DNA of 64,000 nt from NCBI GenBank assembly GCA_930367205.1, contig OV884011.1, positions 137,863,437 through 137,927,436 on the forward strand. The letters are read 5' to 3'. This DNA comes from Acanthosoma haemorrhoidale (lineage: Eukaryota; Arthropoda; Insecta; Hemiptera; Acanthosomatidae). The translations under genes and the position numbers were made by a program. Under the pieces are notes generated by a model, which was not told the origin of the DNA, did no database searches, and worked only from the letters and a program-made list of their open reading frames with translations. Positions 1-11,600 of the stretch are shown here, in pieces (positions within the stretch are counted from its first letter, which is position 1; each line of letters begins with the position of its first letter).

Positions 1-2070
1 GTAAGGTCCAATTTAAATTTATTTACTCTAGGAGTACATACAAGTGTTCCGGGTCGATTAAGGGTTAAAATGTTCCGGTATGCGGATCTGGTTAGTAATA
101 TTGACAAATAAAAATTTGCTGGGAGATAGTCCATCACAAAGACCATTTATGTCCTAGAAGTAGGGTTTCATTTAATTTCTTCAGAAGTGTTTTAAATTAG
201 CATTTAAACACTCCTTCTAGTGATATTTTTGAATGGCAGTTGTGGACATATTATGCAGCCATTCCTTATCTTTGAGCCCCAGTTATTTTTAACAGACTAG
301 CTGCTGGAATACAAATGACCAAATAAGTAATACTGAAACCTACACGTTTACCACCTAGTTATAAATTGGTCCTTCACATAAATGAAATTGAAGATAAAAC
401 TATTTATACCATACCTAATAGTGTATTTACGTTTAAGCTAATAATATTTAAATATATCTATCTATATATCTATATAAATATAACTTAGAATATTAGTACA
501 TGGGTCCTGGTCAAATAAAACCTATAAAGAAAAAGCATAGTGAGAGATAGTTTTGTAACCAAACAAACATAGTTGTCAGTTGCGGGAGTCATGTGAAGAA
601 AACATTTTATTTTACTGGGTTTAGGAAAGTATGAAAAAGGGACTGGTATTGTAATAAGTGATATATAAATAATAAATTTAATATATTAGTCCTTAATTGA
701 AAAGAATAACCTAAGTTCTATATTATAACGTCCCATAGCACGCTTGAAGAAACTTGTCGCTACTTTCCTCGCTTCAAGGTGTAAAGTTCTTAATTAAAAA
801 TAACTAATGACTCTTAATCATATTAGAGTTCGGTATTAGGTAAAACCAGGAATGCTTACAAGGAACGGGGCCCTAGTTACTTGGAATGCTCGAAGGCACT
901 CTGAAACTTTCTAATTAGAGTGGAAGAATAAAATTTCAAATATTTGTGCTTTTGCATGGGTTAAGTTAACGTATCGAGATACCTATTACAATATTTTTTT
1001 AAAGATACTAGCGAGTTTACAAACTGTTCAATGAATCTTGCAATACTTCAAGATGTATATTATTGTCTAAGATTAATTCTACTCAATAAATCAACAAATA
1101 TCAAATACCTCCTATTGATCATCTTCGTATGATACGCGTGCATTGCAAACACACTTACTGCACTGTTTTATATACAGTGGAAATATTAAGGCTACCAAAA
1201 TAGGAGTAGAGAGCATTATGTATTGAAATAAAATCTCTTTTTTTTGCCCTCATAATCAGAATTTTATTACATTTAAAAAAAAACAAATAACCTCGTCAAC
1301 AACGAAGAGTCTATTCAAGGCAAACAGAAATTTATAAAAAAAACATAATTTTTGCAACATTTTGATGGTTGCATTTTATCTTTTAAATTAAAAAAAAATA
1401 TTTCATAGCTAATATTTATATCTTGAAACGTTAATAAACTCATGTAGTAAATATTGTACGGTTCTAGTACGTTATGAAAGTTGAGGCAAGAGGCAAGGCA
1501 GTGAGAACGGAGGGTAACCTGACTCAGTGACATTTGTGGAGAGCTCTACTAACGAAACGACATAAGTTATTTACATATCCACCTTTAGGCCTCTATAGTG
1601 CTTGCTGAATATCTCGCATTAATAAATTCTTCTGGCATTGTGGGTGGGTCATTATGACCCAACGTCAACGAGATATTTTTGAGAACATGGCCTACCCATA
1701 AAATAAACCCAAACGTATTTAAGAAGATCAGATACGAAAAATATCATGTTCATACAAGCTTATATCAATAAATAATATAAGTTAAGTGATGATGATTTTG
1801 AAGAACTACCAATCATTCGAACTAGAATCTAGGAACAGTTAAATTTCTCCGAAATTGACCGAATTGAACTGAAGTATCTAATGAAATGTATTTATCTAAG
1901 CTCGAATGTAAATTGAGTTATTTTTATAATTCTAAGATAAATGTTTAGATAAGAAAACTAAGGATTCAAGTAGATATTTATATGCTTATAGAGATATATG
2001 CAAAAAACAAACGATGTTTGTTTAAATCATGACGTCGCATTTTGTAATCTCTAGTAAAAGGTGAAAGATT
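1..2070. other. AT-rich non-coding sequence, probably intron
   Basis: I see no exon-like reading frame, no splice-bounded coding block and no recognisable transposon here. Short frames at 1315-1533 and 1978-2163 have low-complexity content and no family resemblance. Given the minus-strand Ig exons elsewhere, this is probably intronic or 3' to that gene. Confidence 0.5.
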
Positions 2071-2089
2071 TATTCGCTTTGAAAGGAGA

Positions 2090-2830
2090 CCAGATTTACC
2101 AAAGGAATAACTATCAACCAAACTATAATCAGAGGCAACAACAGCCATATTATAATCAACCACAACCTAATCATCAACAAAATTATCAACAACCAAGAAT
2201 GAAGAGGTATTTTTAAAGACACCTCGTATTAAACCAAAAAAGAATCCTCTGTATAACAAAGTAAAAGTAGGATCAACCCACATAAACAATGTTAAAAGAC
2301 CAAATAAGAAAAAGAAATCTTATTTTGTTTCAGAAGATGATACCGATAATCATTGTTCTCCCACTCCTCACTGTAGTTACAACTCTTAAAGTTCAAGATC
2401 TAACGCAGTCCAACGGGATCCTACATTATACTGTAAATAACATAACCATTATAGATAAATATTATGAGACTTACCATTATTATAATACCAATAACTTAGC
2501 TAACGAAATACGTAACATAAATAAAGTAATTTACAGTAACTCAAGTATTTACGATGTAATAAAAGAATTAAATTCTAACTTAGAGAATCAATTAAGTTTA
2601 CTAAAATGTCATACTCATAGACAAAAGCGCGGGATAATTAATGGATTAGGCAAATCAGTTTCTTGGTTAACAGGAAACATGGATGCTGGTGACAAAGAAC
2701 ATTACGATGACGTAATACAACAAATGTCTCTAGCCAATAAACAAGAACGCACCAACGAGCTGAATATAATTAACATAAATAATAAACTAGTAAATACTGA
2801 GTTAGTTGAGCCCTTGTCTCTAGATATTGG
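2090..2830 (+). mobile_element. Errantivirus remnant, gag end joined to env start
   Basis: The block begins with a Gln/Asn/Tyr-rich stretch like the end of an errantiviral gag (about 2096-2198). It then runs directly into sequence matching the pol C-terminal tail, the env splice acceptor (AG at 2332-2333) and the env N-terminus. The same order of tail, acceptor and env is seen at 59.7-60.35 kb in the larger copy, with clear but diverged similarity. Nearly all of pol is missing between the gag-like part and about 2200, so this is an internally deleted copy. Similarity to env ends near 2810-2830, where a C-run begins. No LTR is recognisable on either side. Confidence 0.75.
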
Positions 2831-2900
2831 AGAGCTCCCCCCCCCCCAAGTCGAGTGTTTTTCCTGCCAGTATATTTTTTCTTTGTCTTTTAAATATTAA
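2337..2900 (+). pseudogene. env: Truncated errantiviral env (Baculo_F-like) N-terminus
   Basis: Family knowledge: errantiviral Env resembles the baculovirus F fusion glycoprotein and is made from a spliced RNA. I place the start at the ATG at 2337, four bases after a pyrimidine-rich acceptor. The frame is open further upstream to 2289, but that part is the pol tail read in another frame. The first residues form a hydrophobic signal-peptide-like stretch. A furin-type site RQKR lies at 2619-2630 and is followed by the Gly-Ile-Ile-Asn-Gly start expected of a fusion-peptide region. The frame then continues as a hydrophilic, coil-like segment. Viral similarity stops around residue 160, and the last 20 or so codons are read-through into unrelated sequence, so the ectodomain remainder and transmembrane anchor are absent. 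A related but more broken env lies at 59846-61342. Confidence 0.7.
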
Positions 2901-3439
2901 TGATTTTTTTTTTTAATTTAGTCTTATTATTATTTTTGAATTGTGTAATTATTTAGATTATTATTATATCGACTTAATTTCATTCAACTCCAAATCTTGT
3001 TATAGTAGGTGGACGTTTTGTTAAATTCATTATTTCGTGGAGTGTGCGTGTTGGTACGACATCGATCGTCACGAATCATAGGGATATGTTCAATGTTCGA
3101 ATCTAAACAGAGTAAACATGAATATTGGAAATGTCCTATTTTGTTTATTTGAAGTTTTTGCGCATGCGCTACATCCTGAAACACCTCTCAACTTCGCTCG
3201 TCCTTCAAACACTTTATTCTACCGTTTTAGGCCACAGTACATAAAAAAAATTGTTCTACCAGGCAACTTACGTGAGCTGGTCACGAGGAAGCCCTCAACA
3301 CGTAAGTGAATCGCTTATTACATTTGTGCAAAACAAAAGTGAAAGTGAAATCGGACGGAGAAGTCGGCCATATTGCCATTAGACATTAGCATCATTCGGA
3401 TCGTTCACTAACGTCACGCAATTGTTTCTGAGCCAGTCG

Positions 3440-3505
3440 GTCTTGTGGCTCAGAGCCAAGACCCGTGACTTGCCACTGGAGGTTGTGAGCTTGATTCCCA
3501 CCGGC
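3440..3505 (+). promoter_or_regulatory. tRNA-like A/B-box region in LINE leader
   Basis: TGGCTCAGAGCC at 3446-3457 resembles an RNA polymerase III A box. GAGCTTGATTCC at 3487-3498 resembles a B box, 29 bases further on, and a T-run follows near 3516. The same position in two other family A leaders also has A/B-box-like motifs. It is not a tRNA gene: I cannot fold a full cloverleaf with paired acceptor ends. It could be coincidence or a relic of a tRNA-derived SINE. Confidence 0.35.
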
Positions 3506-3552
3506 GCTACGTACTTTTTTCCTTACAAACAAAAAACCGTTGTTATGATAAA

Positions 3553-4010
3553 ATGATATTTTATCAACAAATAATTTCTCAAAATAAAAAAAAAACATCT
3601 AGGTCACTAGATCCAACCTCGACAACGTCGCCTGTAAAGCGTAAACCGAGACGTTCAACCAGGAACGTACAAATAACCTCTTCTGCGGCTAGTTCCATAG
3701 AAGAGATACCTCCACAGGCCACACATCCAATAATGATCCCGCCATAGAGTCACCTTTCTTCACGCCAAACCCCTTTGAGGCGTTGAGAAATATCCCAGCA
3801 GAAGAAATGGAAGTCAACAAAACTCCAACACAGCCCAAGCCGCCTGCTATATTTGTACGCAACATTAGCAACTTTAAATTACTATGCTCACAAATGAGCA
3901 AAATTGTAGTTACCGGAAAATATACGTGCCTAAATCGCTCTCGGGCCACGAAAATATCTCCGGACACTCCCGATACTTATCGGGCAATTATCAAATATTT
4001 GGACAAAACC
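3553..4010 (+). pseudogene. LINE family A ORF1 N-terminal fragment
   Basis: A basic N-terminal segment (Pro-Val-Lys-Arg-Lys-Pro-Arg-Arg core) is followed, after a stop at 3745-3747 and a frameshift, by a PKPPAIFVR segment and a 'TPDTYRAIIKYL' segment. In Jockey ORF1 proteins such segments precede the PRE_C2HC and zinc-knuckle regions. The same segments occur at 28620-29040 on the minus strand. The frame ends at the T-run of the inserted R1-clade element, so no zinc knuckles remain in this copy. ORF1 normally encodes the RNA-binding chaperone of the LINE ribonucleoprotein. Confidence 0.6.
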
Positions 4011-4028
4011 TTTTTTTTTTTTTTTTTT
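4011..4028 (-). repeat. Poly(A) tail of R1-clade LINE (T18 on plus strand)
   Basis: Eighteen consecutive T on the plus strand mark the 3' end of the minus-strand LINE. I could not find a convincing matching target-site duplication at the other end near 6648, in keeping with a deletion at the target. Confidence 0.8.
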
Positions 4029-4334
4029 CCCCGCCCTTCCTGAGGCTGAGCCTCAAACGGGCTTGCCCCACAAGATCGTCCCACGGGATCGTGGGGTTAC
4101 ATAGCCTGTGGTGCGCGTATTCCGGTGCAATGGGATTGTTGCACCGGTCAGCGCACCTTCGGTTATTCTGTTTTGTTCCATTTATTCTCAAAAACAAAAA
4201 GGAAAAAAAAAAAAAAAAGAACAAAAAAAACATGATAACAATATACAAAAAGAAAGGAGAAACCACAAAACTAAGTAAAGAGAAAAGAAACAAAAGAACC
4301 ACCTCTAATACTATCTTTACAAATCCTACACTAG

Positions 4335-4952
4335 CTATATGTTTTTTTCCCTATAGCTAGTTATCTTAATACTATTTACAATTTTGGATCCAATGGAGGA
4401 CATGGTGACGTCTATCCAGCTGCTACCTTGCGCACCCGTAAACGTCGGGGGTCCTCGCTCTTTGTTCATAATTATCATCTGGTTAGCAGCTGCAAAGTTC
4501 GCCACCACGACCCCCCTCCTTGTAGTATGTGTGGATATGTGGAAGTCTCCACCAATGAGGAACTCCCTGCGTCCTCTTTGCCTGGCACATTCCTCTAGCG
4601 TCCCGAGCAGCTCCGTCGGATCCAGGTCATTGGGGAGGTAGAGGGAGGATACCACTAGTTTCCCCCCTCTCCACCCGATATAATAGGTCGCCAGGTCCTC
4701 CCGACAAAACTGGTCCTGGGACATGACGTCCAGCGTGGGGTTACAGACAACGATCGCCGCCCTGGGCCTCCTTTCTCTACTGCCCATGGCGACTACTCTA
4801 ACCGACGTGCCGAGACCAGCAATCACTCCTCGCTGACAGTACGGCTCCTGCAGCAACATGACATCGTAGCGGCGGGTGAGGGGAGATAGCTCAGTAGCCA
4901 CCACCCGGCTCTTTGCCATGTTGACTTGGATGACTCTTATTATATCACACAT
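4335..4952 (-). pseudogene. R1-clade ORF2 fragment: APE-like endonuclease
   Basis: ORF2 starts at 4952 with ATG overlapping the ORF1 stop by 8 bases (ATGTGTGA). Endonuclease landmarks are visible in order: an Asn in the VIQVNMAKS motif, the catalytic Glu in LLQEPY, GGDF (where the usual DxN is DFH), and SSWIDVT, typical of the R1 clade. The Ser-Asp-His motif is not reached, because the frame ends at 4335 in 3' UTR-like sequence. The protein would nick target DNA for target-primed reverse transcription. This copy lacks the end of that domain and all of the RT, so it is not functional. The CCHC-rich ORF1 upstream supports the clade call. Confidence 0.7.
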
Positions 4953-6420
4953 ACTTGGTCCTTCTCACGAGGGCCTCCGCCTCCTTAAACAACTGCGGGC
5001 ACTCCGCCGCTCCTGACTGGTGCCTGGTTTCCTCCTCTTGGCGCCCCGCTCTGATGCAGCCCGCACATCTCGGGCGCTCGTCCTTCCGGGGGCATGCTTC
5101 GGCCGTGTGCCACTCCTGGGCACACCATCTGCAGGTCTTGTCCTTCCTGGTGCAGGTGGCTTTGGAGTGCCCGTAGCCCTGGCAAATAACACAGCGGGGC
5201 GCATCAAGGTAGTCCTTGACTACTACCCTATGCCACCCCCCTACCCATACCCCTTCCCCCCCCCCCAGGAGCGCGAACCAAACTTGCGGGGATACCTCGG
5301 CTACCCAGCTTACGTACACCAGATCCCTGGCGGCCCCCTTACTGAAGACCAGTTTTAACACGCCTAACCTCTGGTCTTGTGGAAGGCTCGCCAGGGTAGG
5401 GTCGACCCGGGACAACGTAGCCCACACCTCGTCCAGGAATTCCTTTTCCCCCCACGCTCTGGGGACCCCTCGGAATATCACCCTGGGTCCCCTTTTCTGC
5501 GCCAGCCTCGACGTAAGGCCAGCCGTCTTTGTAGCTTGGAGGAGCCTCACCGCCTCCTCCATGTTTGGGGTCTCCACAAGGAGCCCCCCGGCCTTCGTGC
5601 CTCTCATTATCCTGGACGAGTTATTAGGGTCTTTTGGGGGCATTTTATTCATGATCATAACCGGGTCACCCTCTATTGTAATAAAAGTTTTCCCCTGGGT
5701 AGCCTCCTCCGTCCGCGTCTTCGGGAGCCTCGCCACCAACTCCCGCACGTCGACTTTCTTCGCCGGTCCCGGAGTCGTCGCTTTCTGTGCTCTTCTCCTC
5801 CTCCTCTTCTTGCCGACCGTGGCGTATCCATCTTCGTCCTCCGTGGTTAGGGGGACCTCTGTCTCAACCGGGGCGCGGACATTAGGTCTTCTTAGTCACG
5901 GCGGTGCAGCTACAGGGCTAGCTGCCACCACCGCAGCCCAGCTAGTCGAGGGGAGGGGTCTCTTCACTTTAGACCTCTCCCTCTAGGGCTTTGGGGTCTC
6001 GATGTGATCGGAAGTCCCCGGTCCTCTGGTCGCTCTGGACAACTTCTGGTCAATGGAGTCGACCACCTTCTGGATCTCTTCTGTGCCCTCATCCATGAGC
6101 GCCAGAGTCTGTCCCACCACCACGGAGGTAACTGTTTCAGCCACCCTAGCGGCAATGGCCTGTATAAGGCCTCCATCTTCCATGACGGCCTGGGTAGCTC
6201 TCATGACTGCCATGTCCAGCAACTTCTGGATCTCCTCTTTGCCCAGTCTCGGGCTCCTTGGGGTTACGGGACAGGATGACGGCTTGTCCTTTAAGCTCTC
6301 CAGGAGCAGGGTGGTTATTTCAGCGGGCTGGCGAACTATCGTCAATAGCCTTTCATTTTCGATGACGACCTTACCTAGGTCGTCAACCAGCCCTCACACC
6401 TTTTTGCATATCTGCTCCTA
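4945..6420 (-). pseudogene. R1-clade ORF1 (gag-like, three CCHC knuckles)
   Basis: Reading from the minus strand, an N-terminal part rich in Ala/Glu helices (5983-6345) is separated by a stop and frameshift from a long C-terminal part (4945-5748). The latter contains a central domain and then three knuckles: CVICQGYGHSKATC, CRWCAQEWHTAEAC and a longer third Cys/His cluster. Three knuckles of C-x2-C-x4-H-x4-C type at the ORF1 C-terminus are characteristic of R1-clade LINEs. The product would bind element RNA. A further open piece at 6418-6660 belongs to the N-terminus but has lost the frame, and its last residues extend into the flanking Jockey element. Confidence 0.7.
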
Positions 6421-6650
6421 ATTCTTCTTGGTTAGCTTCCTGTCCCGCAGTTCGGCTACAAGACGTCCCAGGCCGTCTCTTACTTCCATAGCTCGTTGAA
6501 GGAGGGAGGACTTCGTTGAGTACTCCGGCAAGTCGGCATCCTCTTCTGTCCTTTTCCTTTTCGGGCGAGTTTCCTGTGATAGGACCCGAACATCCTGCAG
6601 GGAAGGAAACCTGCAGGACTGCAAAAGTGGACTCCCACCACCCACCCGGG

Positions 6651-8353
6651 ATCGCCGCTCATACAATCAGTACTGCAGATTGGTAAAGTGGCAATTGGCG
6701 TCCTTCCGTTCCGATTCCTTCAATTCCCACCTCTCCTCTCTTTCTACCAGAGATAACTCTCTGTGGAATGTAACTAAAAAAATCCTAAAGTATCATCCTG
6801 TTTCACACCCTGACGTCCTGAGTGGCTTCGGATAGGGAGAGGTCGGAGGAATTTGCTCTGCATCTTACCCATACTTTCACACCTCACCTTTCTCATCAAA
6901 ACCATACTCATAGCACAACTGTAGAAGATTACCTCGCTTCACCTATACCTCTCTCACTTCCACAAAAAGTCGTTAACCCCTCTGAGGTCAAATACCTTCT
7001 GAAAAACTTACCTTACCGAAAATCCCCTGGATATGATCTTCTTACTCCTCAAATTCTCAAACAGCTTCCTCATAAAGCCATAATCTTCCTAACCTACATC
7101 TATAATTGCATTATCCGAACGACGCACTTTCCTCTCCTCTGGAAACACTCCATTATTGTCTTATTCGCCAAACCCGGAAACCACCCAACGACGCCTCATC
7201 TTACCGTCCAATTAGCCTACTCCCTATCCTCTCAAAAATATTTGAGAAACTCCTCTTAAAACGTCTACTTCCAATCGTTGAATCCAAAAACCTTTTTCCT
7301 ATACATCAGTTTGGCTTCCGTCAACAACATTCCACTACTCAACAAGGCCTTCGCGTTGTTGATCACATTTCCTCAGCCCTTGAATCCCAACAGTATTGCA
7401 CTGCTTCATTTCTGGACATAGCTCAAGCTTTTGACAGGGTTTGGCACGCAGGTTTGCTTTACAAGCTCAAAACACATTTACCACAGACCCTTTTTCTAAT
7501 CCTAAAGTCCTACCTTTCAAACCGCTTCTTCCAAGTCCGCTGTGGTTTAGAATATTGTAACTACTATCCCATAAAAGCAGGAATTCCACAGGGCATTCCA
7601 CTGGGTCCCATCCTCTATAACCTATATACCGCTGATGTCCCCTCTAACCCAAATACCTTCTTGGCAACATTTGCAGATGACACTGCAGTCTTGTCATCCC
7701 ACTCAGACCCTGATATAGCATCCCAAAACCTTCAAAAACACCTTGATGAGATCGAGTATTGGTGCAACCAATGGCGAATCAAGGTCAATGAAGCAAAATG
7801 TTCCCACATAACCTTTACCCTCTGCCGCAACCCCTGTCCGCTAATATTTTTCAATTCGATTCCTCTCCCCGTGTCTGAGACAGTAAGGTATTCAGGCTTC
7901 CATCTCGACAAAAGACTTAAATGGAACCCACACACAAGGCTAAAAAGACAAGAACTAAACAGACGCTTTGGACTACTGTACAGACTACTTCGAAGGATAT
8001 CCCATCTCTCAATATAAAATAAACTACTTATTTACAAAGTTATACTTAAGCCAATATGGACATACGGAATAGAGCTATGGGGGACAGCAAAAAAGTCGAG
8101 TATCAAGCGCATCCAATCCTTTCAATCAAAAGTCCTGAGAACAATAGTAAATGCCCCCTATTACGTCACCAACAAAACCCTTCATAATGCTCTTAATATA
8201 CCCTACATTCTTGAACTCATCCCTTCCAAATTCATGAAATTCCATAGTAACCTATCCAACCACCCTAATCCCGTAGCACAGTCATTGCACTGCTCCACTC
8301 ATCCCTATAATCCTCCCCGGAGACTGAAACGGCAGTGGCCTCGTGACCTACTA
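6651..8353 (+). pseudogene. LINE family A ORF2: reverse transcriptase fragment
   Basis: The fragment starts inside the linker before the RT. Fingers motifs (SPGYDLLTPQIL, then YRPISLLPILSKIFEKLL) lie in two frames that join near 7170-7200 by a frameshift. The palm follows: FLDIAQAFDRVWH, GIPQGIPLGPILY and an intact catalytic FADD near 7672-7683. A stop at 8018-8020 interrupts the thumb, after which the C-terminal part continues to 8353 with the Jockey-typical 'ILKPIWTYGIELWG' segment. Endonuclease and N-terminus are missing. One frameshift and one stop separate this RT from an open frame, making it the best-preserved RT in the window. Confidence 0.8.
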
Positions 8354-8690
8354 TAAATGCGCACAGTGGGAGTCCTGGCAATGGCCAGTTTCCCCAATCA
8401 TGTCCTGAGCGTATGTGGCTCTCGCGCTCTTCGTCAGCCTCCGCTGGCTCGTATCCGGTGACGTGGCTGGTGGGGAGCGTGGGGGACTTCCCGAGACTCC
8501 GTATCCTCTTTCACTTGCAAGGGAGGCAACAACCGTGTGGACTTGGGGGGCCCCTGGGCTGTTTGTAAATATTGTATGAATGTGCGAACGAATGATGAAT
8601 TGTAAATATGGTATGAATGAAAACACTTATCTCAATTATTTATTGCCTATTAAGTAGGCAGATTGTAATTTCATCATAATTAGGTTGTTA
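8354..8690 (+). repeat. LINE family A 3' UTR and terminal stem-loop
   Basis: This tract follows the ORF2 stop and matches the 3' ends at 12.06-12.46, 19.69-19.90, 42.68-42.85 and 62.61-62.95 kb. It ends with an imperfect stem-loop (AATTAT...TGCC, loop, GGCA...GTAATT) and an AT-rich tail. Confidence 0.75.
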
Positions 8691-11600
8691 TTGAATATAT
8701 AAAATAAAACATTTTGTAATAATTTAGGTAAAAGATATTGTTACGTTTTAATAACTCATTGTAGCATTCTGTAACATTTTTCATTAAACGAAGAAAATGT
8801 TGGTTTATTACGTGATTTATATTAAATATGACATTTTATGACTTATTTTAATATTTACTATATTAGTAAAAATCAAATCTTTTAAAATAGTATTTGAGTC
8901 TCTCGTAAACTGTGACATTTATTATTACAGCGCCAAATACAAGAGTTTAAGCCTATTTAGGCAACCTAAAGACTAAAACAAATTCCAATTTTTTTTACTG
9001 GTCCATACCTAATTTAAAATGGTATCTCGTACTTGATGATAAGTTTCCAATACAATAATCATTTACAAATCAAAATTTTTTTAAAAAAACTCACGCTACT
9101 AAAAACACGTCCATCGGCATCTCACGTCTGTGCGCTGCAAAGTCCCGCATTAGTGCTTAGAGAGGTTGTATAGAGTTTGGAAGTAATATTGACCCTACAT
9201 ATTTTACTTAATGATAAAAATAAAAAGTTTTTAAGGAGTGCATTAAATTTTCCCCAATGACAGGTCAATTTGACTTAACGTTTCCTCTATCCACAGGATT
9301 ATTTTATTCCTACTGCCAGGTCCATGAAGAGGTTTAAATTCACTATTGGACTCCTTAATTTGAAATATAACTTAGCAACTGAATAATTTAAACTTCGTAC
9401 TATTCGTATAAAGATTACAAAATATATTTTGGTTAACCTACATTATTTAGGGAAGAACACAAGAAATATACAACCATGACGTTGCCAACAGAAAAAAATA
9501 AGTGAACCGTCGGCTGGTAGATATCCGAGGCTAACAATAATAGAATCTTTATTGTTCCTCAGCCCTTCCCCAGATCATAATTTATCCAGGCTCTCCAGGG
9601 CGGGAGGGGTTCGGTATTTTTGAAGGACTTTGTTTGTTGGCCGAGTCCCTTTCTTCCTCCTTCCTAGGCAATCTCATCCGACATCGGGGGATTCTCCAGC
9701 CCCCCAATAGATATCATAAGGACAGTTTTATCTGGGAGCCCATGCTCGTTTTGTATTTCAAGAGGCAGTCAGATAGCTGGAGATAAGCGTGGCTTAGTCT
9801 CGTGTTCCAAACAAATAAACGACTCCTCCGCGCTGTTGATGCAGAAGTGCTTCTTCGTTTTTTTGTGGTTTTTTTTTTTTTTTTTTTATGACTTTTGAAA
9901 ATTTAATTTATTAAACTAACACGGGTATGTTGAATGTAAAACTGACGAGTTTAAACTTTCTTTGTCTCGTTCTTCTAGCTATCTACCTAAACCGCGATCC
10001 ATGGCGGATGCTATTCTTGTTTGTTCAATCTTCAAAAGCCTTGCCATAACAAACTATTGAGTCAATTTTGAGCTCAATTAAAATTTCGAAACAAAATAAA
10101 CATTTGTTAGAGGTGAAGGACCAATATAAAATATTACACATGCAAAAATTTATCACAAAAAAACTGCTTATACATTAATACAAAAATCCGCTGCGGCATA
10201 TTGTAAACATTTTTGTTCTTAATTATTAATAAAGAATCGAACTTATAAAGGTAAAAATAAGTAGTATATTTATTAAAATAGCCAAGCTTCTTGCTTATAG
10301 TAAATTTATTGTTTAATTGGTGGACTATGATTTCTATAGTCTTAATTAACCTGAGATAGTAATGTATTGATCATTGTACAGTGAAAAAAGACCTTTCCAA
10401 AAGTAGGTTTTTGCAGGCCTACTTGCCAAATATACATAATATACATAATATGTATATATATTATATACTCATGTCAGTTTTGTTTTATTTAATTTGTTTG
10501 TCAGGCCGACCTTAAAGGTCATTAAAGCCCTTCAAGAGCCTCTACGGGTTGTGCTCATGAAGTACCTTTAAAATTCTTTTCTTGTCACCGTATTTTAGGT
10601 CCCTTTCTTAATTATACAATAATCACTTATAAAATTACCCGCAGGAGGGACCTCAGTTCCATATGATTGAAAGGGTGGTGACTGGTTGAAGGGTTTTGGA
10701 AATAAAACCGTTTAGCCTAACATTGTATTGGCTATACTCCAGCACATCTAATGTGTCTTCAACCCAATATTAAAAAAAAAATTATTGAAAATGTATTTTA
10801 ATTTTAAACAGTTTTAACTACCCAAAACCTGCATAATCGGAATTATCAAATATAATTTATGATAAATCAGATCATTTCACAGCAAACGAAGTATGTCATC
10901 GCTCCACTACTCTTTGCCATTTTCGTTCCTGTTGAGGTTCTCCAACCGTCAAAACCCTCTCCTTACAATACCTTCCCACATTTCAAACAGACCCTCGAGA
11001 GCTTGGAACTGATCATTTCTACGACTAGGCTTTTCTATTTTTGTATTTTACACTTTATACATATTTTTAGAAGTTTAGGAGGAACCTTCCTTATTTTTTA
11101 CGATTGTTTATTTTTCTGGCATGTTATCTCAAATGCAATAACTTAAAGGATTTATATGAATTTTGTTATGTATTTTACTGCCTACTTTTTATTGTTTTCA
11201 ATATTTACAACTTTCTTTAGGTATATCAATGCTTTTACAGGATTTTTTGATTGAGGTATTTTTTTTTTGGATTTTTTCTATTGTATGTGATATTCTTGTG
11301 TTAGCCAAAATTGTTTGTTATTGGTGCGTTATTATTATTAATAGGCGCATTGGTCCCTCGAACATTATTTTTTTTATGAATCTATCAATGTGTGCTTGCA
11401 TTCCTTCAGGTAAAACACTATTAACCCTCAAACGTGTCAAAAGTAATGATTCTTCCAACCGTGCTTAGCTAATAGATTTAGATTATTCTATAGTTCTCGA
11501 GTACCCGAACAGTTCTTGTGTTTCTCTACAAAATTAAGAATGGTGTCTCTCGTAAATTGATGACAACATATAAATTAATGGTAAAGCCGAATAGTGGACA

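Larger units (their letters stand above)
4011..6648 (-). mobile_element. R1-clade LINE, 5'-truncated and internally deleted
   Basis: The element is read on the minus strand from about 6648 to a poly(A) tail that appears as 18 T at 4011-4028. It holds ORF1 with three zinc knuckles, an ORF2 start with an APE-type endonuclease, and a 3' UTR-like tract (4012-4335). The reverse transcriptase is entirely absent, because the endonuclease frame runs straight into 3' sequence. Base composition is far more GC-rich than the surroundings, with many CpG, which suggests a different or younger source than the host DNA. Many R1-clade elements target rDNA or telomeric repeats, but this copy sits inside another LINE. 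Confidence 0.75.
3190..8690 (+). mobile_element. Jockey-type LINE family A, copy 1, interrupted
   Basis: The 5' leader (about 3190-3550), ORF1 N-terminal part (3553-4010), ORF2 reverse transcriptase (6651-8353) and 3' end (to about 8690) are in order on the plus strand. An R1-clade LINE on the other strand (4011-6648) separates the halves. Comparison with the copy at 25.85-29.48 kb shows that about 1.8 kb of element (rest of ORF1, endonuclease and start of ORF2) is missing at the insertion point. The 3' end has the family's stem-loop and AGATTGTAATTT motif. Jockey clade is assigned from the RT motifs and the ORF1 zinc-knuckle style seen in sister copies. Confidence 0.8.

Noticed and set aside
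3440..3505. Functional tRNA gene
   Set aside because: A/B-like boxes only; no paired acceptor stem or convincing cloverleaf.
5216..5986. Long plus-strand frames of 256 and 157 codons
   Set aside because: Antisense shadow of the R1-clade ORF1, which has zinc knuckles on the minus strand.
10859..11468. Two plus-strand frames of about 100 codons with hydrophobic content
   Set aside because: Phe/Ile/Leu-rich because of AT-rich DNA; no family features, splice context or copies.
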